From the NCBI RefSeq assembly GCF_003863965.1, contig NZ_RRCN01000001.1:2490527-2554526 (forward strand): 64,000 nucleotides of DNA. The letters run 5' to 3'. The position numbers and the translations under genes were made by a program. The stretch is from Paenibacillus oralis. Lineage in GTDB: Bacteria; Bacillota; Bacilli; Paenibacillales; Paenibacillaceae. The first letter of the stretch is position 1. Each line of letters starts with the position of its first letter. Below, piece by piece: positions 9,011 to 18,700 of the stretch. The notes beneath the pieces were generated by a model. That model worked only from the letters and a program-made list of their open reading frames with translations. It was not told the DNA's origin and searched no databases.

Positions 9011-10078
9011 ATGGAGAAGACGATGAAGGCTGCCGTGCTGGATGCGCCGTTTAAGCTGGAGGTGCGGGAGGTCCCCGTTCCCAAGCCGGGACCGGATGAA
9101 GCTTTGATCAAGGTGCACTGCATCGGGATTTGCGGCTCGGACGTGCATTATTACGAGCATGGGCGGATCGGCCGCTATGAAGTAAAGCAGCCGCTGATTT
9201 TGGGTCACGAGTTGGCCGGCGTGGTGGTGGAGACAGGCGAGCGGGTGACCAATGTCCGTGCGGGCGAGCGGGTTGCCGTCGAGCCGGGCGTCACCTGCGG
9301 CAAATGCGCGTATTGCAAAAGCGGGCGCTACAATCTTTGCCCGGAGGTCGCGTTTATGGCCACCCCGCCGGTAGACGGGGCTTGGGCCGAATACGTGACC
9401 GTGCGCAGCGATTTTTTGTTTCCGCTGCCGGCGGAGATGTCCTTCGAGGAAGGGGCGCTGCTCGAGCCTTTGTCGGTCGGATTTCATGCCGTAAAGCGGG
9501 GGCGGATTCAGCCGTACGACCGGGTGCTGGTCCTTGGGCTCGGTCCCATCGGGCTGTTGGCGCTTAAGGCGGCTAAAATGTTCGGCGCCTCCCAGGTATT
9601 CGGCAGCGATGTGGTCGAGTTTCGCCGCAAATTGGCTTTGGATATGGGAGCCCGGGAGGTGTTCGATCCGTCGGCCCCGGGTTCCCTGGAGGAGCGGCTG
9701 GCGCCCTTGACCGGGGGAGAGGGCTTCGATTTGATCATCGAAACCTCCGGAAATCCCGGCGCCATCGCCGATACGATCCGGTTCGCGAAGCGCGGGGGGC
9801 GGATCGTTCTGGTCGGCTTGCCGGCCAAGGCTGCCGTACCGGTCGACATCGGGGCGCTGATCGACGCGGAGCTTGATGTGTGCGGTGTTTTCCGCTACGC
9901 CAATACGTACCCGGCCGCTATCGAGATTTTAAGCCGTGCCAAGCAGGATATCCGGAAGATCATTACGCACAAATTCCCGCTGAGCGACATCAAAAACGCG
10001 GTCGAACTGGCAAGAACGAACAAAGAAACCAGCGTCAAGGTGATGATTTACCCCGGCGGGGAGCTTGGGGAGAACTAA
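9011..10078 (+). CDS. Zinc-dependent sorbitol/threonine-type dehydrogenase
   Basis: Medium-chain alcohol dehydrogenase, 355 residues, predicted to oxidise a polyol or sugar alcohol with NAD. Visible features are the catalytic-zinc region CIGICGSDVHYYEHG followed by GHELAG, the structural-zinc cluster CGKCAYCKSGRYNLC, and a Rossmann glycine motif (VLGLGPIGLLA). ATG9011 is placed 10 bases after a TAGGAGGG site; a GTG at 9002 is too close to that site. It is the last gene of the operon and is followed by a strong terminator. It is most like L-iditol/xylitol dehydrogenases, but the substrate is not certain. Confidence 0.9.
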   Translation: MEKTMKAAVLDAPFKLEVREVPVPKPGPDEALIKVHCIGICGSDVHYYEHGRIGRYEVKQPLILGHELAGVVVETGERVTNVRAGERVAVEPGVTCGKCAYCKSGRYNLCPEVAFMATPPVDGAWAEYVTVRSDFLFPLPAEMSFEEGALLEPLSVGFHAVKRGRIQPYDRVLVLGLGPIGLLALKAAKMFGASQVFGSDVVEFRRKLALDMGAREVFDPSAPGSLEERLAPLTGGEGFDLIIETSGNPGAIADTIRFAKRGGRIVLVGLPAKAAVPVDIGALIDAELDVCGVFRYANTYPAAIEILSRAKQDIRKIITHKFPLSDIKNAVELARTNKETSVKVMIYPGGELGEN

Positions 10079-10093
10079 TATCGAGTAATGTGG

Positions 10094-10140
10094 GCACCAC
10101 GGCAGGGAGAACCTCTCTGCCGCGGTGCTTCTTGTCTGTT
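10094..10140 (+). terminator. Rho-independent terminator of the first sugar operon
   Basis: GCACC-A-CGGCAGGGAGA pairs with TCTCTGCCG-C-GGTGC (one mismatch, one G-T pair) around a 3-nt loop, followed by the T-rich run TTCTTGTCTGTT. It lies 15 bases after the dehydrogenase stop. Confidence 0.85.
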
Positions 10141-10304
10141 GGAGGGGGCTCGACCCGTTAGAAATCGGCACTTGAGAGCTGGCTGCTGGAACGGCGAAGA
10201 GGATCAGCCGTCGGCCGCGGGAACGATGAAGACGACCAACCGTCCGCCATCAAAATAGCGGAACTTTATGTGCTTATTATCCGGAGCCAGGCGTGTTCCT
10301 CCCC

Positions 10305-10452
10305 ATTAGCGGTATTTTTTGTCCTTATTTCCCTGTGAATGGTCCCGAACGCCGGCATTTCCTTGCGACCGGGGAGAATAGCGACAAAAATTTCCTCTAT
10401 TTCTCTCAAAAGGACGGATACCGATGGAATAACGCCATTTTTTTCCCTTATG
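10305..10452. repeat. Intergenic repeat family B, locus 1 (three modules)
   Basis: Three ~27-bp modules (about 10305-10331, 10376-10402, 10427-10452) share an AATAGCG or AATAACGCC end, an A/T-rich middle and a CCT-TATTT end. The third is nearly identical to the reverse complement of a module at 51718-51748. The same family recurs at 28587-28787 and 51718-51922. The rest of the 10141-10490 stretch shows no convincing gene. Confidence 0.6.
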
Positions 10453-10490
10453 TTCTTCGCTTGAGTTTCTCAGGCAGAACGCGAAAATTC

Positions 10491-10623
10491 TAACGGTTGT
10501 GAGCGCCGCTAATTGGGCAAAAACGGGGACCTGCAAGATGTAACGGTTGCGATCGAGCTTATTCCCCGTGTTTTCTTAGGAAAAGCGCTGTTTCGCCTAA
10601 ATAAGCTCGCTCACAGCGCAACA
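10491..10623. repeat. Intergenic repeat family D (two direct, one inverted module)
   Basis: Modules starting TAACGGTTG at 10491 and 10541 share the pattern TTGyGAkCGmsCTwATT. A third copy at 10599-10623 lies in inverse orientation (AATAAGCTCGCTCACAGCGC). Together they fill the space just before the 3' end of the minus-strand gene ending at 10633. No coding potential is apparent. Confidence 0.5.
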
Positions 10624-10632
10624 ATGTACCTA

Positions 10633-12666
10633 TTACCGGATCATTTCCACCTCGACAATGGGAACCCATAATTGTTTTCCTTCCGTAAGGCTTTGCAGCA
10701 GTCCATTCGACGCTCCTTCACCCTGTCCATCAGCCCGCCCGCCCATCTGCCCATCGCCCGTTCCATCAACCTGTCCAGCACCTTGCCCGCCCATCTGCCC
10801 GTCCCCCGTTCCTGCAACCTGTCCATCAGCCTGCCCATCAACCTGTTCTTCAACTCGGCTTCCAATCTGTCCGTCAACCCGATCCTCTACCTGTCTTTCA
10901 TTCGGTCCGCTCGTTTCCCCGCCGGTTTGTCCCTTCAGCGCCGCTTCGATCTGTCCTATTAATTGCTCATCCACAGTTTGCTCGGCGTACTGCTTGAAGC
11001 GTCCCGTTACGGTTACTTTTGCCGCGCCAGCGGGAAGTGAGAAATCTCCTCTTAGCAATAGTAAGCTATTGCTGCCCATGGCGAGCGCTTCTCCCGATCC
11101 GGTGCGGATGATGGTGCTGGTGAAGCGGACAAGCTTGTCGGGATACTGGCTGACGCTGTCGGCGGAAATATCCAGGATATCCTGCATAATGCCCGCGAAC
11201 TGATAAATATCGCCGGAACGAACGAATATCGCCGTTTGTCCTTCCCCTTCGCCAACCGGATTCACCACATGAAGCGTTCCGTCAGGCTGTATGGTCAGGC
11301 TGTCTCCCTCTATAGAATAGAGGAGCGTAATGTTGCTCTCCCGTACTTCAAATGCGGCATAGCGGGCGTTTCTCGCCTCGGATGCCGCTTCAACGACAAT
11401 GACGGGATTACTATTCGTACTTAAATCCGGATCGACCGCAATAGTACGGATCTGCTTCTCAGGAGTCAGGTTCTGGTTAGATAAAACCTGCACGCTCTCC
11501 TCCGCGTTCATCCGGCCAAAATATAACTTATTGTTCTGGTCGGTCGCCGCTACGTAAACCTTCGATCCGAAACGGTCGCGTCCGCTCACGACATGCGCAT
11601 AGCCGCTTCCATCCGCCGGGGAAGGAAGCAGCCGGACCGGTTCAGCCAAAGTCCAGGCCAATTCTGCCGCGCTTATTTCCGCCTGTGTATCCTGATAGTG
11701 GCCAAGGGCCGTGTACAGATCGATCGCTTCCTGATAATCGCCGTTTTCCGCATTTTTCCCGGCACGCAACATCAGCTCGTCAATTCGGCTTTTAGCTAAG
11801 GACAGCACCTTGGATTCCGGATCGGCAGAGTCAGCGAATGTAGCGAACTGCCGCGCATGCATGGCGAAAGCAGCGTAGTCATCGTTATCCCAGTCACTTT
11901 GCAAAAGCGATTCTATCAAGTTCTCCGCATTGGAAATGATCCATGGAGCTTCCAGATTATTTGACTTATATTCCGCCAGCATGGAAGAAGCATCGTTCAG
12001 CATGGATTTGACAAGCCCTTTAGCAGCCATGCGTGTCAGCTTGGTTTCGTCATATTTTTGGAAAGCTGTAAGCAACTCATCAAGCCATTCCTGCTCCGTA
12101 CCGAGCAGGCCGCCGGGAATTCGCAGCAGATTCCGCTTAAAAGATTCATCATCATAGCTCGCACCGGCCAGATTTTGTTCCATTTGCTCCAGAAACAGTG
12201 TTTTAAATTTTTGGAAATAACCGGTGAAGTTTTGCGGAATGCCGTAATGCTCGGACACTTGGCTGTAATAGTCGCTGTAAGCCCCTTCCGGTGTCATATA
12301 ACGGCTCTGCGCCTGCTGAAGTTTGTTGTAAGCCTTCATAAGCAGCTCGAAATCACGCTCGTGATCCGCACGGGAAGCCTGATCGGCAATGTCCCCCAAA
12401 TCGTTTTTCATGGCGGTAATGGGAGCAAGCTCCTCCAGCCGCGAGGAAATAAGCTCCTCCTTATAGCGTATGCTCCTGTTAACCTGCGCCTTCCGGTACC
12501 AGTTCTCGGCTTCTACAAGCCGCTTTTCGTGAAACAAATGTTCCGCCGTTTGAATGGCGGCAAGCTTCTGAGAGATCCCGATGCCCTTGTGGATCAGCAA
12601 AGGAATCATCATTAAACACAACAGAATGAGCAGATGATGCAGGGTGATCCATCTTTTAACCGTCAT
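10633..12666 (-). CDS. Membrane-anchored TPR-like protein with low-complexity C-terminus
   Basis: Uncharacterised 677-residue protein, last gene of the minus-strand arm of the tubulin/GTPase locus. A single TM at about residues 8-28 leaves nearly the whole protein on the far side of the membrane. The first half is alpha-helical with TPR-like stretches (AEHLFHEKRLVEAENWYRKA near residue 40; YQEAIDLYTALGHYQDTQAE near 310). A beta-rich region follows, and residues ~580-655 are a degenerate Gly/Gln/Asp repeat (units like GQVDG, GDGQMGG) before the C-terminal VPIVEVEMIR. Its start overlaps the end of the upstream zinc-ribbon gene by 11 bases. It may be a scaffold or sensor; no catalytic motif is seen. 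Confidence 0.75.
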   Translation of the reverse strand: MTVKRWITLHHLLILLCLMMIPLLIHKGIGISQKLAAIQTAEHLFHEKRLVEAENWYRKAQVNRSIRYKEELISSRLEELAPITAMKNDLGDIADQASRADHERDFELLMKAYNKLQQAQSRYMTPEGAYSDYYSQVSEHYGIPQNFTGYFQKFKTLFLEQMEQNLAGASYDDESFKRNLLRIPGGLLGTEQEWLDELLTAFQKYDETKLTRMAAKGLVKSMLNDASSMLAEYKSNNLEAPWIISNAENLIESLLQSDWDNDDYAAFAMHARQFATFADSADPESKVLSLAKSRIDELMLRAGKNAENGDYQEAIDLYTALGHYQDTQAEISAAELAWTLAEPVRLLPSPADGSGYAHVVSGRDRFGSKVYVAATDQNNKLYFGRMNAEESVQVLSNQNLTPEKQIRTIAVDPDLSTNSNPVIVVEAASEARNARYAAFEVRESNITLLYSIEGDSLTIQPDGTLHVVNPVGEGEGQTAIFVRSGDIYQFAGIMQDILDISADSVSQYPDKLVRFTSTIIRTGSGEALAMGSNSLLLLRGDFSLPAGAAKVTVTGRFKQYAEQTVDEQLIGQIEAALKGQTGGETSGPNERQVEDRVDGQIGSRVEEQVDGQADGQVAGTGDGQMGGQGAGQVDGTGDGQMGGRADGQGEGASNGLLQSLTEGKQLWVPIVEVEMIR

Positions 12667-13609
12667 AGGCGGCAGACCTCGGCTTTATTTGTTGAAAGTC
12701 GGCATCCCACTGGTATTTCTCCAGATGAATTCGGGCGGTCTCGGCCATAAGCTCTCCCCAATCCAGATCGGGCGAATCGGCGATCATCCGGAATAAGCGG
12801 AGGAAACGGTCCTTGGGAAGCTTGCGAGCATAACGGGCAATGAAGTCCGAATAGGCTAGAACATAGCGTTTTAACCTAACAGCGGCTCCAGCCACCCCGG
12901 CCAGGATGTCATCTCCATGTTCCATATCCAGGATTTGCCGCTCATACTTGATAACATATTGAAAAGTTTTGTCTTTAATGAGTTCGCGTTTAATTTTGGC
13001 AAGCTCGCCAATATAGGAGGCCAGATCGGGGTCGAAATCTTGCAGCAGGAGAGGCGTAAGTTCCAGCTCCATATCTTTCCTCAAGATAAATGACTGCAAC
13101 AGAATCAGCTGCAGCTTGCGGATGTGATCGTTGCGGACGATAACGGCAACTTCCCGCATCATTTCATAGGATCGGACCTCCTCTTCATGCGCGGCGGCCG
13201 TTTCCAGATTACGGACCAGACCTGCGGCGATTTTATCGCGATCACGCCGGAACAGCTCGCTCAACTCAAGCGAAATGCGGCTGTGGAGAGTTTTGCGGTG
13301 AACCCAATAGAGCAGCCCGGACAGTAAAATCCCCGCCGCGGCCGAAATGGCCATAAGCTGAAAGGTCTGGCTGAACAGAACAGCAAGCAGCGTGAGAAAT
13401 AAGCCTAGCAGCAGATCATTGTGCTGGGTGCGCCGCGCTGCCTGACGCGCCTTCTCCGCAACCGGAATAAGGCCGGATTTCCCGCAAATGGTGCACTTTT
13501 CCTCATTTAGCGCGGTATAGCTCTGGCAATATTTGCAGCATCTTAACTTTTCGTAGGCATGTTTCGTCTTTAATGGAGGGTGCAGAATAACCGTTTTTTT
13601 CTTGTTCAT
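12656..13609 (-). CDS. Zinc-ribbon protein with two membrane spans
   Basis: Uncharacterised 317-residue protein. Near the N-terminus two CxxC pairs (CCKYC and CTIC, about residues 24-40) form a rubredoxin-like zinc ribbon. A double hydrophobic stretch follows at about residues 63-106 (two TMs), then a long helical, charged region to the end. It is coupled to its neighbours on both sides: a 4-base ATGA overlap with the small gene upstream and an 11-base overlap with the TPR-like gene downstream. The zinc ribbon parallels the one in the GTPase of the divergent operon. No function is known to me. Confidence 0.75.
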   Translation of the reverse strand: MNKKKTVILHPPLKTKHAYEKLRCCKYCQSYTALNEEKCTICGKSGLIPVAEKARQAARRTQHNDLLLGLFLTLLAVLFSQTFQLMAISAAAGILLSGLLYWVHRKTLHSRISLELSELFRRDRDKIAAGLVRNLETAAAHEEEVRSYEMMREVAVIVRNDHIRKLQLILLQSFILRKDMELELTPLLLQDFDPDLASYIGELAKIKRELIKDKTFQYVIKYERQILDMEHGDDILAGVAGAAVRLKRYVLAYSDFIARYARKLPKDRFLRLFRMIADSPDLDWGELMAETARIHLEKYQWDADFQQIKPRSAAYDG

Positions 13610-13755
13610 AGCTCTCTCTCTTCATCGTTTATTAATTTGAGCAGTCTTCTGTCGAGCTCCTGCGGCGCAACAATTTGCTGTCTGCGAGAGTAGTAGATAT
13701 AGGACTTAATGATGACAAACAAAAACAACAAGGCAAGACATCCGTATGTAACCAT
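13606..13755 (-). CDS. Small single-pass membrane protein (49 residues)
   Basis: A short gene at the head of the minus-strand operon. The product begins MVTYGCLALLFLFVIIKSYI, a hydrophobic membrane segment, and continues with a basic Arg-Arg-Gln-Gln and an acidic tail ending NDEEREL. Support for it being real: an AAAGGAAA ribosome site seven or eight bases before the ATG, a 4-base ATGA overlap with the zinc-ribbon gene, and position exactly at the divergent promoter region. It could be a membrane adaptor for the other products, or a leader that couples translation. Confidence 0.7.
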   Translation of the reverse strand: MVTYGCLALLFLFVIIKSYIYYSRRQQIVAPQELDRRLLKLINDEEREL

Positions 13756-13941
13756 ATTTCGTTTCCTTTCGTAATTAATGTTAAGGATGACGATTGTCCG
13801 GCGGATTTTGGTGAATTATGGCGGTGCGAACTTGTTTTTTCGTAACCTTTTCTTAAGGATTATCCATTATCATTAGTATAGTATATATCTGGAACTGTCT
13901 CACTTCTACGCATTTATATCTAAAAATAAAGGGGCAATCTT

Positions 13942-15756
13942 ATGCAGCATTGTTATAGACAATCCATACGTATATTAACGGTTTTGATGGTCTTTTGGTT
14001 ACTGGCGTCCTATGCCGGTATCTCCATGGCCGGCGCCGCGGCGGCCGCGCAAGCAGCTCAGGCCCAGCAGGCTTCATCTATCGATGCTGTGCTCGTTGTC
14101 GATATAAGCAACTCGATGAATACGAGCGACACGAATAAAGTCGGAAATGAAGCGATGAAGATGTTTATCGACATGTTGTCCGCGAAAGGCGACAAGGTAG
14201 GGATTGTGGCGTTTACGGATAAGGTGCAGCGGGAGAAGGCGCTGCTGGAGATCGTGTCTCCGGAGGATAAGCAGGATTTAAAAGACTTCATCGATGGGCT
14301 GGACAGAGGACCCTACACCGATATTGCCGTGGGTGTTCGAGAGGCGGTAAAGGTGCTGCAAAACGGAGCCGAACCGGGGCACGAGCCGATGATCGTACTG
14401 CTGGCCGACGGCAACAACGATTTCAACAAAAGCTCGGGACGAACGCAAAGCGAGTCCGATCAGGAGCTTGGCGAGGCCGTTGATCAAGCGAAGGCGGCGG
14501 GCATTCCGATCTATACGATCGGGCTGAACGCGGACGGCAAGCTGAATAAGGCGCCGCTTGCGGATTTGGCCAATCAGACGGGGGCCAAATCGTTCTCGAC
14601 CAGTTCGGCGGATGACCTTCCGCAAATCCTTAGTGAAATCTTCGCCAGTCATTTGAAGCTCAAAATCGTCCCCATCCGGAGCATGACAGGCAACGGAAGC
14701 TTCCAGGATGTGACGGTGAACGTGCCGAACGCCAACGTGCTCGAGGCCAATATTTCCATTATGTCGTCCAAGCCGGTTGAGGCGGAGCTGGTCAACCCAT
14801 CCGGCGGTAAAGTAGCGATACCATCCGATGATGTTATTTTGTCCAAATCGAAGAGTTATTCCCTGATTAAGCTGCTGGCTCCGGCCGAGGGAGACTGGAA
14901 GCTCAGAGTCAAGGGTGCGGCCAAGGACAAAATCGACATCAACCTCGTCTTTAACTACGATCTTAAGCTGGAAATGGATAAGATCGCCTCGAAAAGCTAC
15001 AAGCCAGGCGATAAGGTGAACATTGGAGCGTATCTGACGAGCAATGGACAGAAGCTGCAAAATGACGAGCTGTACAAGAACATGAACGCCGCGCTCATCG
15101 TGAAGGATCTGGATAGCGGCAATACGGAAGAAATCAAACTGAACAATACCGGCGACAGATTCGAAGGAACGTTCAGCTTTGCCGAAGCCCACGATTATGA
15201 ATTGAAGGTTCGCGCCGAGGAAAAAAGCTTCTACCGCGAAACCGATCCGGTGACCCTGAGCGCCAAAGATAGCGCCGGAGGAGCAGCGACTGCGCCTGCC
15301 AATCCGGCAGCAGGGAGCGATGAGAAGCCGTTCCCTTGGCTGATCGTTGTCGGGTCGGCGGTGGCTCTGGCCGTGATCGCCGCGGCCGCCTACTTTATTG
15401 CCGGCGCGGTCAAGCAAGCGAATCGCGGCTTCGTCGGCCAGATCGTCATCGAAATTCGCGACGAGAATACGAGCGAGAAATCCTTCCCGCAATATAAGAA
15501 GCTTACCGCGTTCAAGGGCAAGTTTAATCTCCATCAGCTGCTGCAGCTGGCGCCCGAACTGAAGGAAACGGAGAAAATCGTGTTTACGCCGGCCAAGGGA
15601 GACCGCATCACCCTGCGCAACGCCTCGGCCGCGCGCCTCGAGAAATCCGGCCGGGCCGTGGATGCCGCCGCCGGGCTTGAGCTCAAAAGCGGGGATCGCG
15701 TGTCCCTATCGCTGCAACAGATCGACAAAACGATTTTCATCGAGTATTTAATTTAG
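13942..15756 (+). CDS. Membrane-anchored VWA-domain protein
   Basis: First gene of the seven-gene operon, 604 residues. An N-terminal signal segment (~residues 10-32) precedes a von Willebrand A domain with the MIDAS motif DISNSMN (near residue 54) and a second acidic site in VLLADGNND. Beta-rich domains follow, then a TM at about residues 468-493, and a ~110-residue cytoplasmic beta-rich tail. The VWA domain is therefore predicted to lie outside the membrane and the tail inside, a good layout for passing a signal inward to the tubulin-like and GTPase proteins. ATG13942 has AAAGGGG upstream. It ends 12 bases before the tubulin-like gene. Confidence 0.85.
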   Translation: MQHCYRQSIRILTVLMVFWLLASYAGISMAGAAAAAQAAQAQQASSIDAVLVVDISNSMNTSDTNKVGNEAMKMFIDMLSAKGDKVGIVAFTDKVQREKALLEIVSPEDKQDLKDFIDGLDRGPYTDIAVGVREAVKVLQNGAEPGHEPMIVLLADGNNDFNKSSGRTQSESDQELGEAVDQAKAAGIPIYTIGLNADGKLNKAPLADLANQTGAKSFSTSSADDLPQILSEIFASHLKLKIVPIRSMTGNGSFQDVTVNVPNANVLEANISIMSSKPVEAELVNPSGGKVAIPSDDVILSKSKSYSLIKLLAPAEGDWKLRVKGAAKDKIDINLVFNYDLKLEMDKIASKSYKPGDKVNIGAYLTSNGQKLQNDELYKNMNAALIVKDLDSGNTEEIKLNNTGDRFEGTFSFAEAHDYELKVRAEEKSFYRETDPVTLSAKDSAGGAATAPANPAAGSDEKPFPWLIVVGSAVALAVIAAAAYFIAGAVKQANRGFVGQIVIEIRDENTSEKSFPQYKKLTAFKGKFNLHQLLQLAPELKETEKIVFTPAKGDRITLRNASAARLEKSGRAVDAAAGLELKSGDRVSLSLQQIDKTIFIEYLI

Positions 15757-15768
15757 GAGGACAAATAA

Positions 15769-18700
15769 ATGAAGCCGATCGTTAGAGAGCATATTCAGCA
15801 ATTGGACGTTTCGCTTGGCGGAGGGATCGTCAGCGATAAAATTCGAGTAGATACGATTGATAACCCGATCCTCATTATCGGTCTTGGCGGAACCGGGATC
15901 GATGCCCTGCTGCGCTTGAAATATCAAATCAACCGCAGATTCAGGCTGCCGGAAGATCCGTTGTCCAAGAAAAAACGCGATAAGCCGGACAATGTGGAAT
16001 TCCTCGCTTTTGAGACCAATGAGCAGGATCGCAGCAAACGGTACAAAGGCATCGGCCTCGATCCGATCAATGAATTCGTGCTGCTGTCCAACCCGGAAAT
16101 CGGCGGCTTGCTGCAAAACCGCAGCATTTTGGAGCCGTACATTACGGATTGGCTGTCGCCCGAGCTTAGCATCACCGATGGCATGAACGGCGCGGCGGGG
16201 GTCCGGCAGGCCGGACGGCTGCTGCTGTTCACGAAGATCAACCAGGTCGTGCAGGCGATCGACAAGAAAATCAAAACCTTGTCCGTGGGCACCAATAAGA
16301 AGCTGATGGTGTTTCTGCTTACCGGCTTGTCCGGCGGCACGGGCAGCGGCTGCTTCCTCGATATCGCTTATATCGTGCGCGGCATTATCGAGCGCGATCA
16401 CGGCTCCGCCGGGATTGACCGGGTGAACACCCTGGGGTATTTGTTTACGCCGGATATCAATTTGTCCAACAAAAGCCTTAGCGAGCACACGCGCGAGTAC
16501 ATTAAGAAAAACGGCTACGCCGCGCTGAAAGAGCTTGATTACTGGATGAACGTCGATCATCGCGGCGAAAGGTTCAAGCAGCAGTACGGCAATATTTTGA
16601 ACGTCAACTCTCCGCTGCCTCCGTTTAACCTGTGCCATTTGATCTCGGCGACCAATACGGAAGGCAAGCTGCTGGAAAACGCCTATGATTACTGTATGAA
16701 CGTCACCGCAGAGAACATTACGAACTTTATGGCCAATGAGGAGAAACAGTCCGGCGAGGAATTCGCCATCCATGACTATATCAGCAATATCCGCACGAAT
16801 ATCGCGCAAATGAACAAGGCCTATCCGGCCAACTACGAATACAACATTATCGGGGCCTCCTCGGCGGTACTGCCGATCGAAGAGATGACGACCTATTTGG
16901 CTTATCGGCTGTTCGACAAGATGGAGAAAATGTTCCATCAGGCTCCGACCCAGGAGGAAGTGGAGAAGTTTGCCCGCAAGCTGGGCGTCGATCTGGACAG
17001 CATCGTCAAAACCTTCGAAGCGCGCGTGCCCGAACCGCTTCCGGGTTACGAGAACAGCGAGCGGCTGAGCTATGCTAACGTCGTGAAGTCCCAGGCCGTG
17101 AACCTGGATACGGAGCTGGAGCAATCTTTCCTGGCCCGGGCCAGAGAAGAGTACATCAAGGTGAAAAAGCAGCTTCCGGGCGAGCTGATGGAGCAATTCA
17201 GCGACCAGATCCGCCGGCAGTTCCTGCATCCGGAGCAGGGGCCGTTTTATGTATCCAGGCTGATTCATACGGAAAAAGGCTTCTGCCTGCTGAAGATGCT
17301 GCTCTCCTACATTGAGACGCTGCGCGAGAATCTGCTGAGAATTCCCCGCGAGATTGAGGCGGCGCAAGATCATGCCGGGGAGAAGCTGGGCGACGCCAAA
17401 AGCGCGTTTGTATCCAAGGAGAAGAAGAAAAACGCCTACATCGAAGCCAAGATCAATGAATACTGGCTCCATGCCGATGTCGAGCGCACCGAGCAAATGA
17501 TTGAATTTTACGAGGACCTGTACGACCTGCTGAATCGGGAAAACAACCGCATTTACAGCGTATTCACGGAAATCTTGAACGCGCTCAGCTCGATTTTCTC
17601 CAAGAACGGGGATATTTTGACGAGCGGCGAAGAACAGGTGGATCATAAGGGCAACAAAACCTACTATTGGAACATCGTCAGCGTGCCGGATATTTCCAAG
17701 GTGGTCAGCAGCATTATGGAGCAGAAGGATGTCGACGACCTCATTCGCGATTTTGCAGCGGAATTGCTGGACAACTCGAACCAGTGGGTCAAAGAGCAGG
17801 AGATCGATATCGTCAGCTCCATTTCCGATTTCCTTTCGGAAAAATTCGGCGATCTCATTACGAAGTCGATGGAAGATTTCCTGATCATCAAGTACGGACA
17901 GGATGAGCCGATCGAAAAATTCGTCGAACGCCATATCGCCAGCAAGCTGGATGAAGAGGCCGTTCCGGTATTCCATTTGTCGAACAGCACGGGCAATTTG
18001 CATTTTCCTTCCTGGGGTTTTGTATCCGTTCCGGTGCAGGCGCCGAGCATCCTGAAGGGGATTCGCAATTACCAGAACAATGCGATCGGCAAGTCTCATT
18101 TCACGGTGAAGGAAAGTGAAGTGAAAAACCGCATTTTCTGGCTGAACACACGCAACGGGGTGCCGCTGTTTGTCTACACGCCGCTTAAGGTTTACGAGGA
18201 AAGCTATGAACGGACGATTCTCGACAAGGAAGGGATCGGACGCCATCTGGTGCAGACCGAAAAGAACAACTGGACCTACCTGCCGTCGCCGATCCCCGAG
18301 AAGTCCTGGGGCGAAACTTACGTCAACCCGCGCGTGAAAACCTATAATGCCCGCGTGCGCGAAGAATTTGCCAAAGCGCTGGCGTTGAAGGTTATCGTGG
18401 AAAAAGACGCGGATCAAAATACGAGCAGCCGCTATTCGGCCGTGTTCACGAAGCCGTTCTCCCTGCAGGATAAGCTGGCGGCGTACGATATGCGCCTTGA
18501 TGCCGCAAAGCCGAATTTGGGCGAAGTGAAACGGGCGGCCGTCGAATTGAAACGGCTGCTTGCGGAGGGACTTCCGCAGGAGACCGTTAAGGATATCTTC
18601 GGAAGCATCCATGAAGAGATGGCCAAGGAGAATTTGATCCGTTCGCCGCAGCTGATTGCTGGTGTGCGCCAGGAGATCGCCAAGTATGACGAAATCGCGG

